Numbered from the stretch's first letter, positions 37,574 to 47,144 are shown. The stretch is DNA of 64,000 nucleotides from Streptomyces sp. TRM49041 (GCF_008271805.1 NZ_VSRY01000152.1:62001-126000); one strand, 5' to 3'. Translations and numbers: made by a program. The notes: generated by a model not told the origin, from the sequence alone.

Positions 37574-39463
37574 GTGAGCGACACACAGACCCAGATCGAG
37601 AACCGGCCGCCATCCGTGGCGAGCCTCTTCCTTGAGCGCGTGGCGAAGACCCCGGACGCGGAGGCATACCGCTACCCCGTGCCGTCCCCCACCGGTCAGG
37701 GCCCCGACGACTGGAAGTCGCTGAGCTGGGGCCAGGCCGCCGATCGCGTGTTCGCCATGGCGGCGGGGCTCGTCGACCTCGGCGTACAGCCCGAGGAGCG
37801 CGTTGCGCTCGCCTCCGCCACCCGCGTCGAGTGGATCCTGTGCGACCTCGCCGTCATGTGCGCGGGCGCCGCCACGACCACCGTCTACCCGCAGACCAAC
37901 GCCGAGGAGTCCGCGTACATCCTCGCCGACTCCGAGAGCCGCGTCCTGATCGCCGAGGACGCCGCGCAGCTCGCCAAGGCGCGTGAGCGCCGCGCCGACC
38001 TGCCGAAGCTGCACCATGTCGTCGTGATCGAGGCCGCGGCCGCCGAACCGGCCGAGGGCGACCCCGAAGGCTGGGTCCTCTCCCTCGCCGAACTGGAAGA
38101 ACGCGGCAAGGCGTACCTGGAGAAGCACCCCGAGGCGGTCAAGGAGCGCGTCGCGGCCATCACCGCCAACCAGCTCGCCACACTGATCTACACCTCCGGC
38201 ACCACCGGCCGCCCCAAGGGCGTGCGCCTCCCGCACGACAACTGGTCGTACATGGCCAAGGCCATCGCCGCGACCGGGCTCGTCCGCGAGGACGACGTGC
38301 AGTACCTGTGGCTGCCGCTCGCGCACGTCTTCGGCAAGGTGCTCACATCCGGGCAGATCGAGGTCGGGCACGTCACCGCCGTCGACGGCCGTATCGACAA
38401 GATCATCGAGAATCTGCCGGTCGTCCAGCCGACGTACATGGCCGCCGTACCGCGGATCTTCGAGAAGGTCTACAACGGGGTCGCCGCCAAGGCCCGGGCC
38501 GGGGGCGGCGCCAAGTACAAGATCTTCCAATGGGCGGCGGGTGTGGCCCGCGACTACGCCAAGGCCACCCAGGACAACTTCCGCCGCACCGGCCAGGCGA
38601 CGGCGCCCTTCGGCCTCACCGCCAAGCACAAGATCGCCGACGCGCTGGTCTACTCCAAACTGCGGGACGCCTTCGGCGGGCGGCTGCGCGCCGCCGTCTC
38701 CGGTTCGGTCGCGCTCGCGCCCGAGATCGGCTACTTCTTCTCCGGCGCGGGCATCCACATCCTGGAGGGGTACGGCCTGACGGAGTCCAGCGCGGCCAGC
38801 TTCGTCAACCCGGGAGAGGCGTACCGCACCGGCACCGTCGGCAAGCCGCTGCCCGGCTGCGAGGTGCGCGTCGCCGACGACGGCGAGATCCTGCTGCGCG
38901 GGCCCGGGATCATGGAGGGCTACCACGGGCTGCCGGAGAAGACCGCCGAGGTCCTGGAGCCGGACGGCTGGTTCCACACCGGTGACATCGGTGAGCTGTC
39001 CGCGGACGGATATCTGCGGATCACCGACCGCAAGAAGGACCTCTTCAAGACCTCCGGCGGCAAGTACATCGCGCCGACCGAGATCGAGGGCGGTTTCAAG
39101 GCGGTCTGCCCGTTCGTCTCCAACATCGTCGTGCTCGGCGCCGACCGGAACTTCTGCTCCGCCCTCATCGCCCTTGACGAGGCCGCGCTGCTGGGCTGGG
39201 CGAAGGATCACGGGCTCGGTGGGAGGCCGTACGCCGAACTCGTGGCGACCCAGCAGGTCAAGGACCTGATCCAGGGGTACGTCGACCGGCTCAACGAGGG
39301 CCTGCAGCGCTGGCAGACGATCAAGAAGTTCCGGCTGCTGCCGCGCGACCTCGACGTCGAGCACGGCGAACTCACTCCGAGCCTCAAGCTGAAGCGGCCG
39401 GTGGTGGAGCGCGAGTACAAGTCCCTCATCGAGGAGATGTACGAGGGCGCGCGCGAGGCGTGA
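37574..39463 (+). CDS. Long-chain fatty-acid-CoA ligase (AMP-forming)
   Basis: The 629 aa protein activates fatty acids to acyl-CoA through an acyl-adenylate. The adenylate-forming signature TLIYTSGTTGRPKGVRLPH lies near residue 203. Later come EGYGLTESSAASF, the TGDIGEL core motif and the hinge DRKKDLFKTSGGKYIAP, all typical of the FadD15-type subgroup. The GTG at 37574 has GGAGG five bases upstream and is far better than the longer frame from 37469. It appears to be a single-gene unit. Confidence 0.94.
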   Translation: MSDTQTQIENRPPSVASLFLERVAKTPDAEAYRYPVPSPTGQGPDDWKSLSWGQAADRVFAMAAGLVDLGVQPEERVALASATRVEWILCDLAVMCAGAATTTVYPQTNAEESAYILADSESRVLIAEDAAQLAKARERRADLPKLHHVVVIEAAAAEPAEGDPEGWVLSLAELEERGKAYLEKHPEAVKERVAAITANQLATLIYTSGTTGRPKGVRLPHDNWSYMAKAIAATGLVREDDVQYLWLPLAHVFGKVLTSGQIEVGHVTAVDGRIDKIIENLPVVQPTYMAAVPRIFEKVYNGVAAKARAGGGAKYKIFQWAAGVARDYAKATQDNFRRTGQATAPFGLTAKHKIADALVYSKLRDAFGGRLRAAVSGSVALAPEIGYFFSGAGIHILEGYGLTESSAASFVNPGEAYRTGTVGKPLPGCEVRVADDGEILLRGPGIMEGYHGLPEKTAEVLEPDGWFHTGDIGELSADGYLRITDRKKDLFKTSGGKYIAPTEIEGGFKAVCPFVSNIVVLGADRNFCSALIALDEAALLGWAKDHGLGGRPYAELVATQQVKDLIQGYVDRLNEGLQRWQTIKKFRLLPRDLDVEHGELTPSLKLKRPVVEREYKSLIEEMYEGAREA

Positions 39464-39854
39464 CGCGAGGGGGCGCCCAGCGCGTCCCCTCGCCCCCAGG
39501 AGGCTTTCGTGCGCCCCGCCCCGCCCCGGAAACCCGCCCCGCCCCGGAAACCCGCCACGGGGCCGTCGGGCCCGGGACGGGCCCCGGACGCCGGGACGGG
39601 CCCCGGACGCCGGGACGGGCCCCGGACGCCGCCGCACGGTACGGATCCGCCCGGCACCCCACGCAGGGGCGGCGCCACACGCACGGCCGGACCCCGGCGG
39701 CCCGGCCCGGCCTCCGGAGGCTCCCCGCACCCACGTCGCGGCCGCCCGGCCCCCACGCCGGGCGGCCACCGCGTCGTGCCCGCCACTCCGCGACGGGCAG
39801 GTGGGGCGCCCGGGCCGGCCCGGCTTCTGCCGCGGGTGACGGACAATGGGGCTC
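39464..39854. other. GC-rich, repeat-bearing gap before hemW
   Basis: About 390 bases of extremely GC-rich sequence with no convincing gene. It contains two copies of GCCCCGGAAACCC near 39525-39555 and three perfect 19-base repeats at 39572-39628. The only open frames are shadows built of Pro/Arg/Gly. Confidence 0.7.
39572..39628. repeat. Three 19 bp tandem repeats
   Basis: The unit CCGGGACGGGCCCCGGACG is repeated three times end to end. Confidence 0.85.
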
Positions 39855-41087
39855 ATGCCTTCCGTACTGCCCGATGGTGAGCCCATGCCCGAGGACGGCG
39901 CGCTGCCCGCGTCCGCCCTGCTCGGGAGCGAGGCGCGGCCGCTCGGGTTCTATCTGCACGTGCCGTACTGCGCGACCCGCTGCGGCTACTGCGACTTCAA
40001 CACGTACACCGCCACCGAGCTGCGCGGTTCCGGCGGGGTGCTCGCCTCGCGGGACAACTACGCCGCGACGCTCACCGACGAGGTGCGGCTCGCCCGCAAG
40101 GTCCTCGGGGACGACCCCAGGCCCGTGCGGACCGTCTTCGTCGGCGGGGGGACGCCCACGCTGCTCGCCGCCGACGATCTCGTACGCATGCTGGGCGCCG
40201 TCCGGGACGAGTTCGGGCTCGCCGACGACGCGGAGATCACCACCGAGGCCAACCCCGAGTCCGTCGACCCGGCCTACCTGGCCGCGCTCCGCGAGGGCGG
40301 GTTCAACCGGATCTCCTTCGGCATGCAGAGCGCCCGGCAGCACGTCCTGAAGGTCCTCGACCGCACCCACACCCCCGGCCGCCCCGAGGCATGCGTCGCC
40401 GAGGCGCGGGCCGCCGGGTTCGAACACGTCAACCTGGACCTCATCTACGGCACCCCCGGTGAGAGTGACGACGACTGGCGGGCCTCCCTCGACGCCGCGA
40501 TCGGCGCGGGCCCCGACCATGTCTCCGCGTACGCGCTGATCGTCGAGGAGGGCACCCGGCTGGCCCGCCGTATCCGGCGCGGCGAGGTGCCGATGACCGA
40601 CGACGACGTGCACGCCGACCGGTACCTGATCGCCGACTCGGCCCTCGCCGACGCCGGGTTCCACTGGTACGAGGTGTCCAACTGGGCCACCTCCGAGGCG
40701 GGCCGGTGCCTGCACAACGAGCTGTACTGGCGCGGCGCCGACTGGTGGGGCGCCGGGCCCGGCGCGCACAGCCATGTCGGCGGGGTGCGCTGGTGGAACG
40801 TGAAGCATCCCGGCGCCTACGCCGCCGCCCTCGCGGAGGGGCGGTCGCCGGGGGCGGGGCGTGAGGTGCTGTCCGAGGAGGACCGGCGGGTCGAGCGGGT
40901 GCTGCTGGAGCTCCGGCTCCGGGACGGCTGCGAGCTGTCGCTGCTGAAGCCCGCGGGGCTGGCCGCCGCCGAGAGGGCGGTAAGGGACGGGCTCCTGGAA
41001 GCCGCCCCTTACGGCGAGGGGCGCGCCGTCCTGACGCTGCGGGGGCGGCTCCTCGCGGACGCGGTGGTGCGGGACCTGGTCGACTGA
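39855..41087 (+). CDS. hemW: HemW-type radical SAM haem chaperone
   Basis: The 410 aa protein has the radical SAM motif C-ATR-C-GY-C (CATRCGYCDF) near residue 38, GGGTPTLL near 95, and QSARQHVLKVLDRTH. The C-terminal HemN domain contains YEVSNWA and LHNELYWRGADWWGAG. HemW proteins deliver haem to respiratory enzymes and are often misnamed oxygen-independent coproporphyrinogen oxidase. The ATG at 39855 is preferred over 39846. It precedes hrcA-dnaJ, as is common in bacteria, although two minus-strand genes intervene here. Confidence 0.92.
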   Translation: MPSVLPDGEPMPEDGALPASALLGSEARPLGFYLHVPYCATRCGYCDFNTYTATELRGSGGVLASRDNYAATLTDEVRLARKVLGDDPRPVRTVFVGGGTPTLLAADDLVRMLGAVRDEFGLADDAEITTEANPESVDPAYLAALREGGFNRISFGMQSARQHVLKVLDRTHTPGRPEACVAEARAAGFEHVNLDLIYGTPGESDDDWRASLDAAIGAGPDHVSAYALIVEEGTRLARRIRRGEVPMTDDDVHADRYLIADSALADAGFHWYEVSNWATSEAGRCLHNELYWRGADWWGAGPGAHSHVGGVRWWNVKHPGAYAAALAEGRSPGAGREVLSEEDRRVERVLLELRLRDGCELSLLKPAGLAAAERAVRDGLLEAAPYGEGRAVLTLRGRLLADAVVRDLVD

Positions 41088-41160
41088 CGGCGTCCCGGGG
41101 GTGCGCAGGGGGGACGGGTGTTCAGCGCGCCGGCACGATCGCCCACAGCCGCGTGCGCCT

Positions 41161-41964
41161 CTACGAAGGCTCGGTCACATGGTCGATGAGCCGCTCCACC
41201 GCCCCCAGCAGGGCCGGCTCCAGGTCCTTGTACGAGTGCACCCGGCCCAGGATCCGCTGCCAGGCGGCGCCCGTGTTCTCGGGCCAGCCCAGGGACCGGC
41301 ACACTCCCGTCTTCCAGTCCTGGCCGTGCGGCACCGCCGGCCAGGCCGGGATGCCCAGCGCGGACGGCTTCACCGCCTGCCAGACGTCCACGTACGGGTG
41401 CCCGACCACCAGGACGTGCGGGTCCGTGACCGACGCGGCGATCCGGGACTCCTTCGACCCCGGCACCAGGTGGTCCACCAGGACCCCCAGCCGGGCGTCA
41501 GGGCCCGGTCGGAAGTCGCGCACGATCGACGGGAGGTCGTCGACGCCCTCCAGGTACTCCACGACCACGCCCTCGACGCGCAGGTCGTCGCCCCACACCC
41601 GCTCCACCAGTTCGGCGTCGTGGCGGCCCTCCACATAGATACGTCCCGCCCGGGCGACGCGCGCCCGCGCCCCCGGCACCGCGATCGAGCCGGAGGCCGT
41701 ACGGGACGGCCGTACGGGCGTGCTCACCGGCCGGACCAGGGTGACCGTACGGCCCTCCAGCAGGAAGCCGCGCGGTGCCAGCGGGAACACCCGGTGCCTG
41801 CCGAACCGGTCCTCCAGCGTCACCGTGCCCGCCTCGCACCGGATCACCGCCCCGCAGAACCCGGTGCCGGCCTCCTCCACCACCAGATCCGGCTCGGCGG
41901 GCACCTCCGGCACGGGGGCGGACTTCTTCCAGGGCGGCGTGAGATCGGGGTCGTAGCTGCGCAT
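41161..41964 (-). CDS. DUF3097 protein
   Basis: The 267 aa protein matches what I know as the actinobacterial DUF3097 family: N-terminal MRSYDPDLTPPWKK, central GRIYVEGRHDAELVERVWGDDLR, and VVVEYLEGVDDLP followed by DHLVPGSKESRIA. The GRIYVEGRHDAE stretch resembles the acidic core of TOPRIM-like domains, so a nucleic-acid role is possible but unproven. The start is the ATG at 41964, with 31 unlikely residues upstream left out. Confidence 0.82.
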   Translation of the reverse strand: MRSYDPDLTPPWKKSAPVPEVPAEPDLVVEEAGTGFCGAVIRCEAGTVTLEDRFGRHRVFPLAPRGFLLEGRTVTLVRPVSTPVRPSRTASGSIAVPGARARVARAGRIYVEGRHDAELVERVWGDDLRVEGVVVEYLEGVDDLPSIVRDFRPGPDARLGVLVDHLVPGSKESRIAASVTDPHVLVVGHPYVDVWQAVKPSALGIPAWPAVPHGQDWKTGVCRSLGWPENTGAAWQRILGRVHSYKDLEPALLGAVERLIDHVTEPS

Positions 41965-42092
41965 GGCTCTTTCGTTCCGGGTGCGTGGCGGGGCGGGCGG
42001 CGCTCTGCCGGGGGGCCGGGTTCCCGGGGGCCCGGGCTCCCCGGCAGGCGGACGCAAGCGCGTACGGGCAAGACGCTACGACACGGCCCGCG

Positions 42093-42830
42093 CTACGCCA
42101 CACCGAACCGCCGCGCCAGCGCCTCCCGTTGGGCGCGCACGTATGCCGCGTCCACCACCGCCCCGTGTCCCGGCACGTACACCGCGTCCTCGCCGCCCAG
42201 CTCCAGCAGCCGGTCCAGCGCGGCAGGCCAGCGGGACGGGATCGCGTCCGGGCCCGCCTGGGGCTCGCCGGACTCCTCCACCAGGTCCCCGCAGAAGACC
42301 ACCTCGGGCGGCCCGTCCCCCGCCACCCCCGGGACCAGCAGCGCGAGGTCGTGGCCCGTGTGCCCGGGGCCCACGTTCGCCAGCAGGACCCGCCGCCCGC
42401 CCAGGTCGAGCGTCCACTCGCCGCACACCAGATGGTGCGGGTGCACCAGTACGTCCACGGCCTCGCCCGCCTCGTCCTCGGGGACGCCCTCCCGTACCGC
42501 GTCCGCCCGCATCACGTCCCGGTCCCGCATCAGCACCTCGTCCACACCCACCGCCCCGAACACCTGCGCGCCCGCGAACGCCGCGGCCCCCAGGACATGG
42601 TCGAAGTGCGGGTGGCTCAGTGCGATGTGCGTCACGCGCCGTCCGCTCAGCAGCGTCTGGGCCTGGGCGCGCAGCTCCGCGCCCTCACGCAGGGTGGAAC
42701 CCGCGTCGAACAGCAGGGCGGCGTCGTCACCGACGACCAGCCCGACGGTGGCGTCCCACCCGGGGAGTCGCCGCCGGCCCACCCCCGCCCCGAGCCGCTC
42801 CCACCCGAACTCTTCCCAACCGGCGTCCAT
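42093..42830 (-). CDS. MBL-fold metallo-hydrolase
   Basis: The 245 aa protein has the metallo-beta-lactamase metal motif HPHFDH and a later LANVGPGHTGHD and FCGDLVEE. The spacing suits a glyoxalase-II-like hydrolase with two metals. The N-terminus WDATVGLVVGDDAALLFDAG is the usual first strand pair. Substrate cannot be told. It is divergent from hrcA and about 130 bases after the DUF3097 gene on the same strand. Confidence 0.88.
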   Translation of the reverse strand: MDAGWEEFGWERLGAGVGRRRLPGWDATVGLVVGDDAALLFDAGSTLREGAELRAQAQTLLSGRRVTHIALSHPHFDHVLGAAAFAGAQVFGAVGVDEVLMRDRDVMRADAVREGVPEDEAGEAVDVLVHPHHLVCGEWTLDLGGRRVLLANVGPGHTGHDLALLVPGVAGDGPPEVVFCGDLVEESGEPQAGPDAIPSRWPAALDRLLELGGEDAVYVPGHGAVVDAAYVRAQREALARRFGVA

Positions 42831-42936
42831 ACAGCGACGCTATCCGCAACGCCCCCGACCGGCGCGCGGTACGGTGATCGGCCGCCGCCGAGTCGTCCGG
42901 CGCCATCGCCCGGAGAGGAAGCCCACGTGGTCTCCC

Positions 42937-42967
42937 TTGCCAGGCAATGACCTGGGCGCCGTACACT
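42937..42967 (+). promoter_or_regulatory. Probable hrcA promoter
   Basis: TTGCCA (42937-42942) and TACACT (42962-42967) are 19 bases apart, and the CIRCE operator starts 15 bases downstream of the -10 box, the usual layout for HrcA repression. Confidence 0.6.
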
Positions 42968-42981
42968 GGCCGCGGGGATGA

Positions 42982-43008
42982 TTGGCACTCGGACGCGGTG
43001 AGTGCCAG
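42982..43008 (+). promoter_or_regulatory. CIRCE operator (HrcA binding site)
   Basis: TTGGCACTC-N9-GAGTGCCAG matches the CIRCE inverted repeat TTAGCACTC-N9-GAGTGCTAA with the normal nine-base spacer, just upstream of hrcA. It implies heat-inducible, autoregulated expression of hrcA-dnaJ. Confidence 0.92.
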
Positions 43009-43045
43009 CAGACGTCAGCAGACCGGAGCCAGCTGGAGGTGCGCA

Positions 43046-44062
43046 GTGCTCAGTGAACGCAGACTCGAGGTGCTGCGCGCCATCGTCCAGGACTATGTCG
43101 GCACGGAGGAGCCCGTCGGCTCCAAGGCGCTCACCGAGCGTCATCGGCTGGGCGTCTCGCCGGCCACCGTGCGCAACGACATGGCGGTGCTGGAGGAGGA
43201 GGGGTTCATCGCCCAGCCCCACACCAGTGCCGGCCGCATCCCCACGGACAAGGGCTACCGCCTCTTCGTCGACAAGCTCGCCGGAGTCAAGCCGCTGTCG
43301 TCGCCGGAGCGCCGGGCCATCCAGAACTTCCTGGAGGGCGCCGTCGACCTGGACGACGTCGTGGGCCGTACGGTCCGGCTGCTGGCACAGTTGACCCGCC
43401 AGGTCGCGGTCGTGCAGTACCCGTCGCTGACGCGGTCGACCGTGCGCCACGTGGAGCTGCTGTCGATGGCCCCTGCCCGGCTGATGCTCGTCCTGATCAC
43501 GGACACCGGGCGGGTGGAGCAGCGCATGGTCGACTGCCCCGCCCCGTTCGGTGAGACATCCGTCGCCGATCTGCGCGCCCGGCTGAACAGCCGGGTCGTC
43601 GGGCGGCGCTTCACCGATGTGCCGCAGCTGGTGCAGGACCTTCCCGACTCCTTCGAGTCGGAGGACCGCGGGACGGTCTCCACCGTGCTCGCCACCCTGC
43701 TGGAGACGCTGGTGGAGGAGACCGAGGAGCGCCTGGTGATCGGCGGTACCGCCAATCTCACGCGCTTCGGACATGACTTCCCCCTCACCATCCGGCCGGT
43801 GCTGGAGGCGCTTGAGGAGCAGGTCGTGCTCCTCAAGCTGCTCGGTGAGGCGACGGATCCGGCCATGACCGTGCGAATCGGCCACGAGAACGCCCATGAA
43901 GGGCTGAACTCCACGTCCGTCGTCGCGGTGGGCTACGGTTCGGGCGACGAGGCGGTCGCCAAACTCGGCGTGGTCGGACCGACCCGCATGGACTACCCCG
44001 GAACGATGGGAGCGGTACGCGCAGTGGCACGTTACGTCGGACAGATCCTGGCGGAGTCGTAG
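43046..44062 (+). CDS. hrcA: Heat-inducible transcription repressor HrcA
   Basis: The 338 aa repressor has an N-terminal winged helix, with LSERRLEVLRAIVQDYVGTEEPVGSKAL and SPATVRNDMAVLEEEGF, then QPHTSAGRIPTDKGYR. A dimerisation/GAF-like region follows and ends in VGPTRMDYPGTMGAV. The GTG at 43046 gives the standard start; the longer frame crosses the CIRCE site and is rejected. It is the first gene of the hrcA-dnaJ operon. HrcA normally needs GroEL to fold, which links it to heat stress. Confidence 0.96.
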   Translation: MLSERRLEVLRAIVQDYVGTEEPVGSKALTERHRLGVSPATVRNDMAVLEEEGFIAQPHTSAGRIPTDKGYRLFVDKLAGVKPLSSPERRAIQNFLEGAVDLDDVVGRTVRLLAQLTRQVAVVQYPSLTRSTVRHVELLSMAPARLMLVLITDTGRVEQRMVDCPAPFGETSVADLRARLNSRVVGRRFTDVPQLVQDLPDSFESEDRGTVSTVLATLLETLVEETEERLVIGGTANLTRFGHDFPLTIRPVLEALEEQVVLLKLLGEATDPAMTVRIGHENAHEGLNSTSVVAVGYGSGDEAVAKLGVVGPTRMDYPGTMGAVRAVARYVGQILAES

Positions 44063-45205
44063 GTGGCCACGGACTACTACGCCGTACTCGGCGTGCGCCG
44101 CGACGCGTCCCAGGACGAGATCAAGAAGGCATTCCGGCGGCTCGCGCGCGAGCTGCACCCGGATGTCAACCCCGATCCGAAGACGCAGGAGCGCTTCAAG
44201 GAGATCAACGCCGCCTACGAGGTGTTGTCCGACCCGCAGAAGAAGCAGGTCTACGACCTGGGTGGCGACCCGATGTCGTCGTCCGGCGGGGCCGGAGCGG
44301 GCGCGGGCGGCTTCGGCGCGGGCGGCTTCGGGAACTTCTCCGACATCATGGACGCCTTCTTCGGTACGGCGTCCCAGCGCGGGCCCCGGTCGCGGACGCG
44401 GCGCGGCCAGGACGCGATGATCCGGCTGGAGGTCGAGCTCGACGAGTCGGCCTTCGGCACGACGAAGGACATCCAGGTCGACACGGCCGTCGTCTGCACG
44501 ACGTGTTCCGGCGAGGGCGCCGCGCCCGGTACGTCGGCGCAGACCTGCGACATGTGCCGTGGCCGCGGTGAGGTGTCGCAGGTGACGCGGTCCTTCCTCG
44601 GCCAGGTCATGACGTCCCGGCCTTGCCCCCAGTGCCAGGGCTTCGGCACGGTCGTGCCGACCCCGTGCCCGGAGTGCGCGGGCGACGGGCGGGTGCGGTC
44701 CCGGCGCACGCTCACGGTCAAGATCCCGGCCGGTGTCGACAACGGCACGCGCATCCAGCTGGCCGGCGAGGGCGAGGTAGGACCCGGCGGCGGTCCGGCG
44801 GGTGATCTGTACGTCGAGATCCACGAGCTGCCGCACCCGGTGTTCCAGCGGCGCGGCGACGATCTGCACTGCACGGTGACGATCCCCATGACGGCGGGCG
44901 CGCTCGGCACGAAGGTGCCGCTGGAGACGCTCGACGGCGTGGAGGAGGTCGACATCCGCCCGGGCACACAGTCCGGCCAGTCCATCCCGCTGCACGGGCG
45001 TGGCGTCACGCATCTGCGGGGCGGCGGGCGCGGTGACCTCATCGTGCATGTCGAGGTCCAGACGCCCTCGAAGCTGGACGCGGAGCAGGAGCGGCTGCTG
45101 CGGGAGCTGGCGAAGCTCCGTGGCGAGGAGCGCCCGACGGGCCAGTTCGCCCCGGGGCAGCAGGGTCTCTTCTCCCGTCTGAAGGACGCGTTCAACGGGC
45201 GTTAG
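44063..45205 (+). CDS. dnaJ: Chaperone DnaJ
   Basis: This 380 aa Hsp40 co-chaperone stimulates DnaK. It has a J domain with HPD (ARELHPDVNPD), a Gly-rich segment, and four CxxCxGxG zinc motifs: CTTCSGEG, CDMCRGRG, CPQCQGFG and CPECAGDG. A C-terminal peptide-binding region follows. The GTG directly follows the hrcA stop with no gap, so coupling is likely. By position it is the DnaJ2-type copy rather than the one in the dnaK operon. Confidence 0.96.
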   Translation: MATDYYAVLGVRRDASQDEIKKAFRRLARELHPDVNPDPKTQERFKEINAAYEVLSDPQKKQVYDLGGDPMSSSGGAGAGAGGFGAGGFGNFSDIMDAFFGTASQRGPRSRTRRGQDAMIRLEVELDESAFGTTKDIQVDTAVVCTTCSGEGAAPGTSAQTCDMCRGRGEVSQVTRSFLGQVMTSRPCPQCQGFGTVVPTPCPECAGDGRVRSRRTLTVKIPAGVDNGTRIQLAGEGEVGPGGGPAGDLYVEIHELPHPVFQRRGDDLHCTVTIPMTAGALGTKVPLETLDGVEEVDIRPGTQSGQSIPLHGRGVTHLRGGGRGDLIVHVEVQTPSKLDAEQERLLRELAKLRGEERPTGQFAPGQQGLFSRLKDAFNGR

Positions 45206-45225
45206 CCCCTGGCGGGGGCGTGCGA

Positions 45226-45256
45226 CGGGGCGTGTCCGCGCCGTCGGCACGCCCCG
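45226..45256 (+). terminator. Hairpin after dnaJ
   Basis: A 9 bp stem CGGGGCGTG/CACGCCCCG with a 13-base loop lies 20 bases after the dnaJ stop. Confidence 0.6.
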
Positions 45257-45324
45257 CCCCGGCCTCATGGAGTGAGCGGAAGCGGGGGTTCGGCGGCGGG
45301 GCGGGGGCGTGACACCATGCGTGC

Positions 45325-46398
45325 ATGTCCTCCGCGCTGACCGATCTCTGCCGTTACCCGATCGTGCAGGCCCCCATGGCCGGCGGCGCCTCCTGTCCGC
45401 AGCTCGCCGCCGCCGTGTCCGAGGCCGGGGGCCTGGGGTTCCTCGCGGCCGGGTACAAGACGGCCGACGGCATGTACCAGGAGATCAAACAGGTCCGCGG
45501 GCTCACCGCGCGGCCCTACGGCGTCAACCTGTTCATGCCGCAGCCAGGCCAGGCCGACCTCGCCGCCGTCGAGGTGTACCGGCAGCAGCTCGCCGGTGAG
45601 GCCGACTGGTACGACACCCCGCTCGGCGACCCCGAGACGGGCCGGGACGACGGGTACGACGCCAAGCTGGCCATCCTGCTGGACGACCCGGTGCCGGCCG
45701 TGTCGTTCACATTCGGCTGCCCGACACGCGACATTCTGGCCGCCTTCGCGCGCGTGGGCACCCGTACGGTCGTGACCGTCACCAGCCCCGAGGAGGCCAC
45801 GGCCGCCGAACGCGCGGGCGCCGACGCCGTGTGCGTCCAGGGCGTCGAGGCGGGCGGCCACCAGGGCACCCACCGGGACGACCCGGAGACCGCCGGGGCC
45901 GGCATCGGCCTGCTGGCGCTGATCACCCAGGTGCGTGCGGCCGTGCGGCTGCCGATCGTCGCCGCGGGCGGACTGATGCGGGGCAGCCAGATCGCCGCCG
46001 TCCTCGCGACGGGCGCCGAGGCCGCGCAGCTGGGCACCGCGTTCCTCGTGTGCCCCGAGTCCGGCGCGCACGCCCTGCACAAGCGCGCCATGACGGACCC
46101 GCTCTTCACCCGCACCGAGCTGACCCGGGCGTTCTCCGGGCGGCCCGCCCGGGGTCTGGTCAACCGGTTCATGCGGGAGCACGGGCCGTACGCCCCGGCC
46201 GCGTACCCCGAGGTGCACCATCTGACCAGCGGGCTGCGCAAGGCCGCCGCCAAGGCCGGCGACCCGCAGGGCATGGCCCTGTGGGCGGGCCAGGGCCATC
46301 GCATGGCCCGCGAGCTGCCCGCCGGGCAACTCGTCGAACTGCTCCAGTCCGAACTCCGGTCGGCCGTCGCCGCGCTGGCCCTGGGAGGTGTCTCATGA
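45325..46398 (+). CDS. Nitronate monooxygenase
   Basis: This 357 aa FMN-dependent TIM-barrel enzyme oxidises alkyl nitronates. N-terminal YPIVQAPMAGG, central CVQGVEAGGHQGTHRDD near residue 172, and LPIVAAGGLMRGSQIAAVLATGAEAAQLGTAFL are the standard cofactor-binding segments. Its stop overlaps the rsmE start (ATGA), so the two are cotranscribed. The link with rsmE is positional, not functional. Confidence 0.92.
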   Translation: MSSALTDLCRYPIVQAPMAGGASCPQLAAAVSEAGGLGFLAAGYKTADGMYQEIKQVRGLTARPYGVNLFMPQPGQADLAAVEVYRQQLAGEADWYDTPLGDPETGRDDGYDAKLAILLDDPVPAVSFTFGCPTRDILAAFARVGTRTVVTVTSPEEATAAERAGADAVCVQGVEAGGHQGTHRDDPETAGAGIGLLALITQVRAAVRLPIVAAGGLMRGSQIAAVLATGAEAAQLGTAFLVCPESGAHALHKRAMTDPLFTRTELTRAFSGRPARGLVNRFMREHGPYAPAAYPEVHHLTSGLRKAAAKAGDPQGMALWAGQGHRMARELPAGQLVELLQSELRSAVAALALGGVS

Positions 46399-47138
46399 CC
46401 GCCCCCGTCTTCGTCGTCGACGACCTGACGGCCGCCGCGCCCGGCGGAACCATCACCCTGGACGGGCCCGAGGGCCGCCACGCGGTGTCGGTACGCCGTC
46501 TGCGCGTCGGCGAGGACGTCGTGCTCACCGACGGCGCCGGGCGGGGCGCGTACGGCTCGGTCGCCGCCGTCGAGGGCAAGGACCGGCTCGACGTGGCGGT
46601 CGCGGAGGTGCGGGAGGAGCCCGCGCCCACGCCCCGTATCACCGTCGTGCAGGCCCTCCCCAAGGGCGACCGGGGCGAACTGGCCGTCGAGACGATGACC
46701 GAGACCGGGGTCGACGCGGTCGTGCCGTGGGCGGCGGCTCGCTGCATCACCCAGTGGAAGGGCGAGCGCGGGCTGAAGGCCCTTGGCAAGTGGCGGGCCA
46801 CCGCGCGCGAGGCGGGCAAGCAGTCCCGGAGGCTCCGCTTCCCGGAGATCGCGGAGGCGGCCACGACCAAGCAGGTCGCCCGGCTGCTGGCCGAGGCCGA
46901 CTTCGCGGCGGTCCTGCACGAGGAGGGGGCGGAGCCGCTGGCCTCCGCCGCGCTGCCGGTGACCGGTGACATCGTGCTGGTCGTCGGGCCCGAGGGAGGC
47001 GTGTCGCCGGACGAGCTGGCCGCCTTCGCGGAGGCGGGCGCGAAGCCGTACCGGCTGGGCCGGAGCGTCCTGCGCACCTCCACGGCGGGTACGGCGGCCA
47101 CCGCGCTGCTCCTGGGCCGCACGGGTCGCTGGTCCTGA
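46395..47138 (+). CDS. rsmE: 16S rRNA m3U1498 methyltransferase
   Basis: This 247 aa SPOUT-class methyltransferase acts on U1498 of 16S rRNA. It has an N-terminal PUA-like domain (GPEGRHAVSVRRLRVGEDV) and a C-terminal knot with ALPKGDRGELAVETMTETGVD, the SAM-binding VVGPEGGVSPDE near residue 194, and LGRSVLRTSTAGTAA. It starts with an ATG overlapping the previous stop. A hexamer repeat array begins seven bases after its stop. Confidence 0.95.
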   Translation: MTAPVFVVDDLTAAAPGGTITLDGPEGRHAVSVRRLRVGEDVVLTDGAGRGAYGSVAAVEGKDRLDVAVAEVREEPAPTPRITVVQALPKGDRGELAVETMTETGVDAVVPWAAARCITQWKGERGLKALGKWRATAREAGKQSRRLRFPEIAEAATTKQVARLLAEADFAAVLHEEGAEPLASAALPVTGDIVLVVGPEGGVSPDELAAFAEAGAKPYRLGRSVLRTSTAGTAATALLLGRTGRWS

Positions 47139-47144
47139 CGCCCG

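Noticed and set aside
39855..41087. Oxygen-independent coproporphyrinogen III oxidase (HemN)
   Set aside because: Length and motifs, and the location near hrcA-dnaJ, fit the HemW chaperone rather than HemN.
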